From Ligula intestinalis (taxonomy: Eukaryota; Platyhelminthes; Cestoda; Diphyllobothriidea; Diphyllobothriidae): a stretch of DNA of 64,000 nucleotides. The notes beneath the pieces were generated by a model that worked only from the letters and a program-made list of their open reading frames with translations, was not told the origin of the DNA and did no database searches. The stretch is from NCBI GenBank assembly GCA_036362985.1, contig JAYGXS010000010.1, positions 5,157,887 to 5,221,886 on the forward strand, in the 5' to 3' direction. Positions 54,361 to 64,000 of the stretch are shown one piece after another. Position numbers and translations under genes: made by a program. How positions within the stretch are numbered: the first letter of the stretch is position 1; each line of letters begins with the position of its first letter.

Positions 54361-56985
54361 ATGGCTCAGCTTAGAGCTATTGCGTTCGAGCTTAAGCCAG
54401 ATGTTATATGCATTACAGAGTCGTGGACCCATCCAGTAATTTCTGATGCTTTACTCATAATAGACGAGTATGATTTCTACCGTCAAGACCGCCCTAGTAA
54501 ACGTGGTGGCGGTTGTCTTCTCTATATTAAAGCTATTTTTAAGCATTTCCCCTTCAACCTAGATGCTGAGTCATTCTCGGGCAATTACTGCTTTGCATCC
54601 ATTATCCTGTCTCCCCGTCAAAAGGCGATTATTGGATGCATTTATAGTCCACCTAACTCATCATCGGAAGATAATGAAAAGCTTTGCGAAATATTTAGGC
54701 TGATTTCGGAGTCCGCCTTTGATGCTAAAGTTATCGCAGGGGATTTCAACTTTCCCGAAATTGATTGGTCATTGAACTGTTGTCCATCCAGATTTCAGCC
54801 CTTCCTAGATACCATCAATTTTTCAAACTGGTCTCAGTTGGTCTGTTCCCCAACAAGGGATCAGCATATTTTAGATTTAATTTTCACTAATGACATTTTC
54901 CCCCTTTTTGTTGACTATAATCAGAACCTCTTCCCAAGTGACCATACTTTGATCCATTGTTGCCTTCCGCTTGCTTCTACGAAAAAGGCTAGCACCACTC
55001 GTACCTACCGTGCGGTTGACCTAGCTGATATTAATTTAATTAACAACTTTATGGACTCACTAGACTGGCAGGAGCTTTCCTCCACGAACAGTGTAACAAT
55101 TCTCGGTGACTTAATGACGGCAATTTCAAATAGCATTTTGGAATTTGTGCCGATCAAAATTGTTAAGCCTTATACTTCGGACCCCACCGTTCCTCATTTT
55201 CTTATGGCTAGACTGAAGAAATTGCAAAGACAGTTGAAAGACCAGTCTACTAGTTCATTATCGGTGCACCTTAGAATCGCAGAGATTTTCAAATTAGCGT
55301 CTAAGATTCGTCTTACACGTGACAAACATAGGGAATCTTGCGCACTCAGCGAGTTAAACTCTGCAAAATCGATTGCCCAACTGTTCCGCCGTCGGTCCTC
55401 CGCTAAACGAGGTCACGAAATCCCCCCCTTACTAAATGAAAATAAAAACTTTGTGCAAGATGAGTCTGAGAAGGCTGAACTGTTTAATGCGTTCTTTGCA
55501 AAACACCTTACGACGGAATCTGAACCGGTCCCGTCTTTTCAGCCATGCTCAGTCAATACTATCAGTACCATAGATTTCTCCATAGAAGTAATTCGTAAGC
55601 ACATTATCCGTCTAAAAAACTCGCACTCCTCGGGAACTGACGGCCTTCCAAATTCACTTATCAAGAGAGTATTCAGCTTCCCCCGATTGCTAAGTTATCT
55701 ATTCTCAGCTTATCTTCTAAACGGTTTCTTTCCTGACTCATGGAAGACATCTATTATTCTTCCAGTCTTCAAGTCAGGATCTCGTTCGGACGTAAATAAC
55801 TACCGAGGTGTTCATAAAACCCCGGCCCTAGCCAAACTTCTGGAAAAGATCTTTTTAAATCAAATTCTCGATTTTTGTGTAGAAAATAAACTATTAAGTG
55901 CCTCACAGCATGGATTTCTACCTGGAAGATCATGCGAAACCTGCCACTTAGCATTCCTTAACCTGGTTACTTCACTTCGTAATGAACAGCAATCAGTCAT
56001 CGTGATTTACTTTGACCTTAGTAAAGCTTTTGACAAGGTGCCTCATAGGCGCCTTTTAGTGAAACTGGAAGCCCTAGGCATCAGGCCTCCCCTCCTCGAT
56101 TTCATTGCCTCCTACCTGTCTAACCGCAGCCAGAAGGTCTTAGTAGGCAAAAGCTACTCGATGCCTCAGCCAATAACGAGTGGTGTATTACAAGGCACGG
56201 TTTTAGGTCCCCTCCTTTTCATTCTTTACATAAATGAAATTTCAACAGTGCTAAATAATTCGGAAAATTTCATTTATGCTGATGACCTTAAGTGTATTTA
56301 CTCATTTTCTAAGGACACGGCCAGTACTTGTGTTGATAAAGTTAACGCAGACTTGCGTACTCTCTCAAGTTGGAGCGCAACATGGCAGATGGAGTTTTCT
56401 CCATCAAAATGTAGTTTCTTGAGTTTTGGTCCCGCAAGGCTTCCTGGACCCATTATCTTCCAAAATAGTCCACTGTTAGAAAGATCTACGATAAAGGATT
56501 TGGGTCTTACTTACACGAATAAGCTTGCATTATCACCTCATGCAGATCGAATTTCTGCCAAGGCCGCACAGATATGTGGGTTTATATCGCATAACTTTTT
56601 CCTTCCAGAAATGAAGTTAAAACTATACCGCATGTTTGTTCTTCCTATACTAGAATACTGCTGCCCGCTTTTTGGCCTCATGACCCAGCATGACCGTAGT
56701 AAGATTGAAAAGGTTCAGCGAGTTTTCACTCGTAAAATATTTTCTGTTTCTGGGTCTGGTATGTGTTATACAGATAGATGTCAATTAGCAAACATGAAAT
56801 TTCTTAGGATAAGAAGACTCGAAGCTGGTCTATGCTTTCTGTTTCACGTTAACAATAGTCCTAATCTCCCACAAATTAACGCTCTCCTTCCAGTTGACCG
56901 ACCTTACGCCACTCGTAACTCTTCCATGATAATTTTACCACCCCATAGCTCCACATCTAACCGTTCTCGCTTTTTTACCTCCTAA
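54361..56985 (+). CDS. LINE-D ORF2 (APE endonuclease and RT)
   Basis: 874 codons from the first Met. Endonuclease: Glu in CITESW (residue 20), RGGGCLLYIK, AGDFNFPEIDW (Asp 128, Asn 130) and SDH (193-195). RT: NSHSSGTDGLP, NNYRGVHKTPALAKLLEKIF, QHGFLPGRSC, YFDLSKAFDKVPH (551-558), GVLQGTVLGP (608-617), YADD (639-642), then LEYCCPLFGLM. The first endonuclease strand, with its catalytic Asn (LDIILLNARS), lies upstream of this Met in the same open frame back to 54214, so true translation must begin earlier. A TAA at 56983-56985 replaces a Lys found in the 31-33 kb copy and removes about 57 residues. The remaining tail runs open to about 57159. It is otherwise intact, and probably a recent insertion. 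Confidence 0.9.
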   Translation: MAQLRAIAFELKPDVICITESWTHPVISDALLIIDEYDFYRQDRPSKRGGGCLLYIKAIFKHFPFNLDAESFSGNYCFASIILSPRQKAIIGCIYSPPNSSSEDNEKLCEIFRLISESAFDAKVIAGDFNFPEIDWSLNCCPSRFQPFLDTINFSNWSQLVCSPTRDQHILDLIFTNDIFPLFVDYNQNLFPSDHTLIHCCLPLASTKKASTTRTYRAVDLADINLINNFMDSLDWQELSSTNSVTILGDLMTAISNSILEFVPIKIVKPYTSDPTVPHFLMARLKKLQRQLKDQSTSSLSVHLRIAEIFKLASKIRLTRDKHRESCALSELNSAKSIAQLFRRRSSAKRGHEIPPLLNENKNFVQDESEKAELFNAFFAKHLTTESEPVPSFQPCSVNTISTIDFSIEVIRKHIIRLKNSHSSGTDGLPNSLIKRVFSFPRLLSYLFSAYLLNGFFPDSWKTSIILPVFKSGSRSDVNNYRGVHKTPALAKLLEKIFLNQILDFCVENKLLSASQHGFLPGRSCETCHLAFLNLVTSLRNEQQSVIVIYFDLSKAFDKVPHRRLLVKLEALGIRPPLLDFIASYLSNRSQKVLVGKSYSMPQPITSGVLQGTVLGPLLFILYINEISTVLNNSENFIYADDLKCIYSFSKDTASTCVDKVNADLRTLSSWSATWQMEFSPSKCSFLSFGPARLPGPIIFQNSPLLERSTIKDLGLTYTNKLALSPHADRISAKAAQICGFISHNFFLPEMKLKLYRMFVLPILEYCCPLFGLMTQHDRSKIEKVQRVFTRKIFSVSGSGMCYTDRCQLANMKFLRIRRLEAGLCFLFHVNNSPNLPQINALLPVDRPYATRNSSMIILPPHSSTSNRSRFFTS

Positions 56986-57159
56986 TATGCTTTTATTTGG
57001 AACAACCTTCCTCTCGATATTAGACTGTCTTCTACACTGTCGATTTTTAAAGGCAAATTATATAAGCATTTAAATTTAGAGGAAATAAAGTCGTTACTGT
57101 CTGTTTCCTTTCCAAACACGCAAGTTGTAGATTTTGAAAAGGGTCCTCCTGGCATTTGA

Positions 57160-57660
57160 AGCTCTTCCCAGGATACTAAAATGGTTTCTAGATATGTTAG
57201 CATTTCCCTCTGCAGAGTCAAGGGCTGCGAATTCTTCTCCGTTTTTGAAACCTTCGTTGTGGTCTTCGCGATTGGCTCTGGAATCTGGTGGGTCGCAACT
57301 CGATGACGTTGCCTTGACTTCTACTGCCTTCTCCTGCCTTCCGGATGACCCCTTCCTAACTCAACGATATATTATTTTTTCCCATGACCATAAACGTCCC
57401 GAACTCTCAACATCAGGTCCCAAACTAACCATATCAAACCCTTTTACCTATTAAGGCAGTTTTTTCTCCTAAACTTTTTTTGAACTCGGTGGCCCGCTGA
57501 ACTCATCCACCGATCTAGGAGTTTTTTTTACTGCCGATGACAATTATTTATAAGAGTTCACTGCTTATCATTATTATTTTTATTTTCACGATAGCACTAA
57601 GTTTGTAACGACAGGGCCCCTTGGGCCTTAAATATACAAATTATTATTATTATTATTATC
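57160..57660 (+). repeat. LINE-D 3'UTR, terminal hairpin and tail
   Basis: About 450 bases after the ancestral stop there is an ENE-like hairpin (57455-57535). It is followed by a terminal stem AGGGCCC-CTT-GGGCCTT (57613-57629), AAATATACAAA, and a TTA repeat of about six units (57641-57659). The same order occurs in the minus copy at 31.4-31.6 kb and in the fragment at 39.4-39.7 kb. Confidence 0.75.
57455..57535 (+). other. ENE-like U-rich hairpin in LINE-D 3'UTR
   Basis: Lower stem GGCAGT (57455-57460) with ACTGCC (57530-57535). U-tracts UUUUU (57461-57465) and U8 (57522-57529) face each other. Upper stem CTCCTA (57466-57471) with TAGGAG (57516-57521). Inner stem CGGTGG (57487-57492) with CCACCG (57507-57512). 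All three stems are perfect. Confidence 0.62.
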
Positions 57661-57663
57661 TAG

Positions 57664-57825
57664 TAGAGCAAGGACTTGTTGCATTGGATTGGGCAGCTTA
57701 TCCATCCAGATGCGGCGGAAAATAGAATCATCTAAAGTGCGACCAACAAGCAAGTGACGCATGTGGCGCGTCAGGGCAGAGGGCGTCTGATCACCTAGCC
57801 CCACATTGTTGAGGAGCTAAATAAC
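57664..57825 (-). pseudogene. Gypsy gag fragment (CsRn1-like), N-terminal half
   Basis: Minus strand reads LLNNVGLGDQTPSALTRHMR, HLLVGRTLDDSIFRRIWMDK and LPNPMQQVLALL, typical of the gag capsid of the element at 49-52.6 kb. It abuts the LINE-D tail at 57660. Together with the gag remnant ending near 52640, it suggests LINE-D inserted into this Gypsy gag. The start of gag and the 5' LTR are missing. Another LINE-D copy begins at about 57830. Confidence 0.68.
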
Positions 57826-57829
57826 GATA

Positions 57830-60660
57830 TGAATAAGGAGAGCCATAGACTTGTCACTCGAAACACGCTAGATGTCACAGTGCTTAATGCCAGGTCCAAC
57901 ATAAAAAACTGACTGAACTTCGAGGTATCGCTCTCGAGATGATACCCGATCTTACATGCATAACAGAATCTTGGACCCATCCAATCATTTCTTACTCCTC
58001 CCCTATCATAGACGAGTATGATTTCTATCGTCACGATCGCATTAATAAGCGTGGTGGTGGTTGTCTTCTCTATATAAGAACATCATTTAGGCACTTTCCG
58101 TTTTATCTAAATAGCACGTCCTTCTCTGGAAATTACTGTCTAACTTCTATTGTCCTGTCACCCCGGAAAAAAGGCGATTATCGGATGTGTATATAATCCT
58201 CCTAAATCTTCATCTGACGAAGATGCAAATTCATGTGAAATATTCAAGTTTATTTCAGAATCCACTTTTGAAGTTAAAATGATTGCTGGAGATTTTAATT
58301 TTCCTGAAACCGACTGGCATTCAAACTATTGTCAACTTATATATCAGCCTTTCCTAGATACCACTAATTTTTCTAACTGATCTCAACTGGTTAGTTTCCG
58401 AACAAGATGGAATCATATCCTAGATATGATTTTCACAAATGGTATTGCCCCTCTCTGCGTTGATTTTAAGCAAGACTTCTTCAAAAGTGATAACACATTA
58501 ATACACTGTTGCCTTCCGCTTTCTTCTACGGAAAAGGGTAGTGCCAGTCGTACCTTTCATGCGTATAACCTAGCAGATATTAGCTCAATCAACATTTTTT
58601 TGTCTCATTAGATTGGCAGAGTCTCTCCTCCATTAACGACGCTGCGTATCTTTCTGAACACATTTCGGTCATTTCTAATAAAATGCTGGAATTTGTGCCC
58701 ACTAAAATTGCGAAACCCTAAACACCAGAATCGACCGTCCCTCTTATTTTCTTTTGCCCAAACAAAAGAAATTGAGGAGGCAGCTGAAAGATAGATCTAG
58801 TAGTTCGCTGTCTGTGCATCTACGGATCACAGAGATCTTCAAATTAGCGTCAATGATTCGTCTTGCACGTGAACAGCACAGGGAATCTTGCGCCCTGAGA
58901 GAGTTAAACTCTGCAAAATCGGTTGCACAACTGTTTTGTCGTAGGTCCTCCGCAAAACGAGGAATTGAAATACCCCATTGCTTAATGAAAATGAAACATT
59001 TGTACTAGATGAGTCTGATAAGGCTAAATTATTCAATGGTTTCTTTGCGAAGCATTTTACGACAGAATCCGAACCGGTCCCGTCGTTTCAACCATACTCA
59101 GACAATACTCTCGGGAACATTGATTTCTCCATAGAATTAATTCGAAAGCAGATGATTTGTCTAAAATACTCGCACTCTTCGGGAACTGATGGTATCCCCA
59201 ATTCAGTTATCAAAAGTGTGTCGACCTTTTCCAAATTACCTACCCATATATTTTCAGTCTATCTCTTAAATGTTTACTTTCCTGACACTTGGAAGACATC
59301 AATTATTCTTCCAGTCTTTAAATCAGGATCTCGTTCAGACATAAATAACTACCGCGGTGTTCATTAAACCCCGGCCCTAAGTAAACTTGTGGAGAAGATA
59401 ATTTTGAATCAAATTCTCGATTTTTACCTAAAAATAAGCTTTTAAGTGACTCACAGCAGGGTTTTCTACCCGAAAGATCATTCGAGACGTGTCACTTACC
59501 TTTTCTTAACCACGTCACTTCCCTCCGTAACGAGCAGCAATCCATGGTTGTTATCTACTTTGACCTGAGCAAAGCCTTCGACAAGGTACCGCACAGAAGT
59601 CGTCTGGTAAAATAGGAAGCCATTGGCATCCGTCCCCCGCTCTTTGTCTTCATCGGTTCCTACTTGTCTAACTGAAGCTAGAAGGTCCTAGAAGGTAATA
59701 GTTACTCCACTTCTCAGCTGATCACGAGTGGCGTTTTTCAAGGCACTGTCTTGCGTCCATTACTCCTCATTCAATACATAAATGAAATTTCGACTGTTCT
59801 AAAAAATTCATACAATCTCATTTACGCAGACAACCTTAAATGCATATACTCATTTCCTAAGGACATGGCAAGTATATGCGTTGAAACAAGAAAATGCGGA
59901 CCTACTTACACTCTCACGTTGATATGCCACCTGGCAGATGGAATTCTCTCCATCCAAGTCTACTTTCATTTGTTTCGGTCCCGCAAAGCTTCCTCGTCCC
60001 CTACTCTTTCAAAATACTCCCATTTTAGAACGATAAACTATAAAAGACTTACGTATAAGCCTTACACATAAACAAGCATTGTCGACTCATGCGGATTGAA
60101 TATCTGCGAAGGCTGCACAGATATTTGGTTTTATAGCACCCAATTTCTTTCTGCTGGAAATAAAGTTAAAACTGTATAGCATGTATGTTCTATCCATCCT
60201 AGAATATTGCTGTCCTCTCTTTGGTCTAATGAATGCTTCAGACCGCGGTAAGATTGAAAACGTACAGAGAGCATTTACTCGCAAAATATTCGCTCTTCCT
60301 CGATCCACTCTTTCTTATACGGAGAGATGTCAGCTGGCGAACATGACATGTATTTGGGTCAGAGGACTTGAAGCGGACCTCTGTTTCCTCTTTCGCGTTA
60401 TTTCTAACCCTAACTTTCCACGAATCAGTGTGCTCATTCCCGCAGATAGACCTCATGCCACTCGTAATTCCTCCAGGATTATTGCACCCTCCCTTTATCT
60501 CCACTTCGAACCATTCTCACTTCTTTGCCTCCAAATATGACTTCCTTTGGAATAATATTCCCCTAGAAATAAGGCTGTCTTCTAACTTAGCAGTTTTAGA
60601 AGTCAAATTATGTAAACACTTAACTTCGGAAGATATAAAGTCCTTGTTATCCGTCTGAGG
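57830..60660 (+). pseudogene. LINE-D copy, decayed
   Basis: This covers the whole of ORF2 but with more than ten stops and frameshifts. Endonuclease parts: TVLNARS (57880), CITESWTHPIIS (57957), RGGGCLLYIR and AGDFNFPETDW (58290). RT parts: YSHSSGTDGIPNSVIK (59170), NNYRGVH, YFDLSKAFDKVPH (59555), SGVFQGTV, IYADNLKCIY (59820, with YADD altered to YADN) and LEYCCPLFGLM (60200). Its 3' end resembles the fragment at 31105-31410, so it belongs to an older subfamily. Similarity stops near 60660 without a hairpin or tail. Confidence 0.82.
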
Positions 60661-63600
60661 ACACTCTGAGCAAGTCTCCTCTATAGAGCATGCTGTAAAA
60701 TCTCTCTCATCCTCTCTGAATTCTGACTTAGAGAAGACTTTTGCTTCAGCAATCGCTTAAGCAACAGCACCCTTATCTTGGAGACTATAATGCAGGGATA
60801 CATCCGAAACCGCGTCATGATCGTGAGTACAATATGCCACCTTATGCAGTCGCACCTACGTTGATGCGGCCAAAAAAAGAAGAACAAGTTGGACTGAACC
60901 TGGAAAGGTTGATCAGAGGAAATGAATCGTAATATTCTGGATGTGCTTTGCCAAATATATACCGCACATGTGCTTTTCGTGCTCAAGTACACTGTTATTA
61001 AAAAAGTTTTATACAAAACTAGAAAGGCTTCAATTCGGAAATTTGACTACCTACGTAAAAGCAATAAGGAAATATTAACCATTTCTACCTTGCATAAAAG
61101 GATAATAGACAAATTTACGGAAGGTTTTTGATAAGAGGACTATGTGAGAGACGTAAAGTAAACCTGCCTAGAGCATTTTACACTCTTAGTTGACATGTTT
61201 CGACAGTTGAAACCATTTTGTGGTCACCATAAGAACGTTACTTCATATTTCAGTAATTTAACAGTTTCTGTAAAAAGTATAATATATTAGTTTCGACAAT
61301 GTGCGTGTTGATCCTCGACTTAAGCAGATTAGTCTCAGCGCATATTTATTTGTGCGCATAGGCCGCCTGTATTTCTGCGAGTAACCGCGAGACCGTAAAC
61401 AAATGATCTCTGTTCTGTTTAGTCGAGAAAGGGATGCCAGAGTCATTGTACGCTTACAGGTTCATTAATTTTAATACAATGAACGCTCCTAAATAAAATA
61501 TGCTTTCTTCTTTCGTACGAGTGATCAACGGCTCATAAACATGGCATTAAACGAAAAAATCTATTTGCTTTAAGGAAAGCTGGTCCTTCTTTCACGTGGT
61601 TGCAGATTGAGGAAAGGTTATGCGACGGTAATGAACGTATTTTCGTTCATGTATCGTTTTGATTAACGCTTTTACTAAATGTAGATATTTGGAAACTGTG
61701 GAGACGTACGATTTTCCTGTTGTTGTCATTCTTGTTAAGTTGCAGAAACGAAGTAAATATTCATTTTGCACAAATTGTGGTTTTGTCTTTACACGCTTAT
61801 TAAATCTAGAATACATTGCCACGTTAAATTATAAAGGAATTTATTATAACAAGGATGGAGTATGCTCATGAGTGAAACACCGCAAATTGTTATTATAGAT
61901 TTACAGGCCTTTTCTGGTATAAGAATTTCCGGCTTTTTCGTCAAGGATATACACCATCGTTGTCAGAATAATTTCATTAACGATTACACTTTAATAGGTA
62001 CCACAGATTGAGCTTACGCGTAAAGCGTACGGGCATTATCTAAGAAGCAGTGTATACGCCAACAGCCCCAGTGACTGAGAAAAAATAATCAATTCCTAAA
62101 CATTTTTTGCAATTTTATTTTATGTTGAAGACATTCTTTAGTTTATAGAGATTATGGCATGTATTTTCAAGGCTGCAGTCCCTTCTTCTCTCCAGACACA
62201 GCGAAAAGTGAAAATGGCATAAACAATGGAGGATAGCCTTTCCCTTGGCAATTTCTATTTCATCTGTGTCTGGACGCGACCTGGAGCTCCAGTCTTCAAA
62301 ATTCCCATATATTTCTTTAATGACGCCTTCGACATTACTAGTTCCTTTACTATTCTTGGTCAAGATCTGTGGCGTTAAATTCACTTTGATTGATCGGCGA
62401 GGCACCAAATATTCATCACATACCCGATTTTAACCGACACATGAAGGATTCCTTGGTGCCGATGTAGGGTATTGAACTCAATTTCGAAAGGTCCTGGCTC
62501 GAATTTTCGGGTGTTGACTGGCTGATGACAGCTTACTATCCAGATATGACGATTGCGTTCTCCCTTTAGTTTGTCGAATCCAGTTCATATATAGTTCATG
62601 TAGTGGCATAGATTCCACTCACGTTTATGAGCCATCTGGAAGACCCTAGTTGTGGAACAGCTGTGCCCTCTGTGAGTGCGTTTGTTTCTTTAATCCGACC
62701 CATTTCATGTTCAGGCTTACTCTTCGTTAAATGAAAGCAATTTAGGCCAAACCAGTTCTGTATCAAGCAATACCCAAATGCTGTCATCCATCTCTGCTAT
62801 TATGACTTAGCCGCCATCGGCCTGGCAGTTGGTCATCCATTTCGGGACCACTTGCCAACGCATCAATTTTGGTTAGTTTGAATGCTTACTGCACCTATGT
62901 TTGGACATTCGTGTGTGAATATATGTTCATATTAATACAAGCATACATGCAGTAGGACATTACCAGCAAAGTCATTGAATATAAGAAAGGCTTTTCCTGG
63001 CGCATCGCCATCATCGGCTAGTGATACCCAACTGCAGAGTTGCCGCTGCAATTGTTGACGCTGTCGAGTTTAAAACTCGGGACTCTTGAGTTAGGTGGAT
63101 TCTATCCGATCAGATAACTAGCTCACTTACCCCGAACGTCGGTCTGAATTCCCGTCAGCAGCTACTCAACACCGAGCACAACACAGTCAATGCATTCCGA
63201 ACCCTATCTACTAACGCTCATCTATTTTCGCTAGTGGGGCAATAATAGTAAATGCCCGTTCCCCTGTCCCTTTGCTTTGTCAGATACATTTCATCCTATC
63301 ATATTAGTCTTGTGAGGGCTCTTAAGTGAGCGCATGGGCGAAAACGGAACGTACAATTTTCCCCATCTGTTCGCATACATAATACTTTAGCCGAACTCCA
63401 TCCTCCGTCACTACTAGTAGGTTTGCGGCTATTTTGAGGCATTCCCCCTTAAGACTTCATTAACACGCTGGACGACATGAAAAACACGTAAATGGGCGAA
63501 AATTCGCGAAAATAACAAAGCGCTGGCAACCGATATTTACACAGGTAAGAAACCCTTAGAAATCTGATGGATTGTGCTTCTGCAGTAAGGTAATTGTTCA

Positions 63601-63763
63601 ATCAATAAATACGGCAAGCGGAAGAAACATAGAACAAAATTGATACATTAAATAGAAAATAATTTTACTGCAAAATGAAAAATTCCTACAAACATAATTT
63701 GAACATTATTTGTCAACACCAATACGCAACCCAACACCAGTACAACAGCCGGAGGCACGCTGT
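60661..63763. other. Mostly unassigned; no gene recognised
   Basis: Frames of 60-111 codons occur on both strands. A 97-codon minus-strand frame (62408-62115) contains a plausible globular stretch (NVEGVIKEIYGNFEDWSSRS) but I cannot name it or show splice sites. Around 62600-62950 the sequence resembles a dispersed repeat, but no second copy lies in the window. Confidence 0.3.
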
Positions 63764-63945
63764 TTAACTTAACTTGAAAGAGTCTGTGAAATCAATGTAT
63801 GTCATCACGGGAGAGCCCGAATTAGGACGATTTGATGGCTTTATAACTAAATCATTAGCCTTTCCATTTTTGAACAGTATCCGCAGCTTGCGTTCTTTGT
63901 CCTCCAGATGTCCCGTTAACAGTACAACGTCCATTTTTGCAAATC
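63764..63945 (-). CDS. Probable terminal exon of an unidentified host gene
   Basis: A clean acceptor (CTCTGTTCTTACAG) precedes position 63945 on the minus strand. The exon is open for 60 codons to a TAA at 63766-63764. It encodes FAKMDVVLLTGHLEDKERKL, then RILFKNGKAN, VIKPSNRP, SPVMTYIDFTDSFKLS. Composition is balanced and unlike the chance frames nearby. The intron phase leaves a split codon ending in GA. I do not recognise the family. Upstream exons would lie beyond the window end. No AATAAA was seen within 200 bases after the stop. Confidence 0.42.
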
Positions 63946-64000
63946 CTGTAAGAACAGAGATCCACAGGCAGAAGAATATTTGGTTATCCAATCCAATGAA

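Overview
The window reads as a repeat-dense stretch of a flatworm nuclear genome, most likely a tapeworm of the diphyllobothriidean type. This is an inference. It rests on the mix of CR1/Jockey-group LINEs, a GIY-YIG Penelope-like element, a CsRn1-like Ty3/Gypsy element, short GT-AG introns and three 10-base N gaps typical of draft scaffolds. There is no bacterial or phage gene organisation, no rRNA, no CRISPR array and no functional-looking tRNA gene.

Layout. 0-3.2 kb: a hAT transposase tail (minus) next to a 5'-truncated LINE of the family called LINE-B here (plus). 3.8-6.3 kb: two LTR-like repeats in inverted orientation. 7-11.4 kb: the one clearly recognisable host gene, a Kelch-repeat gene on the minus strand. 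Its terminal exon lies in a tandem duplication of about 1 kb, giving two intact candidate last exons. 12-15.7 kb: LINE fragments and the 3' part of a Penelope-like element. 16.8-20.6 kb: a decayed two-gene Tnp2-type (CACTA-like) DNA transposon. 22.1-28.0 kb: LINE-A, with duplicated 5' sequence and a Gypsy LTR piece between the copies. 29.2-33.5 kb: Gypsy gag/protease pieces and two LINE-D copies. 33.9-38.8 kb: a nearly intact LINE-B (minus). 39.4-40.5 kb: LINE-D 3'UTR joined to Gypsy gag. 42-46.7 kb: decayed LINE-C. 48.2-52.6 kb: a LINE-A fragment and a decayed Gypsy element (minus). 52.9-57.7 kb: a nearly intact LINE-D. 57.7-60.7 kb: a Gypsy gag piece and a decayed LINE-D. 60.7-64 kb: mostly unassigned, with one probable host terminal exon at the end.

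The LINEs share an architecture: ORF1 with an RRM-like domain, ORF2 with an APE endonuclease and a reverse transcriptase, a structured 3'UTR, a small terminal hairpin and a short-repeat tail. Two features go beyond routine LINE annotation. First, three LINE lineages carry a tRNA-like sequence in antisense just upstream of or inside the start of ORF1 (four instances, A and B boxes visible). Second, LINE-B and LINE-D 3'UTRs carry a hairpin whose two stems flank opposed U-tracts, the layout of an ENE-type poly(A)-clamping RNA element, with paired changes between copies. A third point is that the LINE-D endonuclease coding starts before any in-frame AUG and follows a slippery heptamer near the ORF1 stop, suggesting frameshift-coupled expression.
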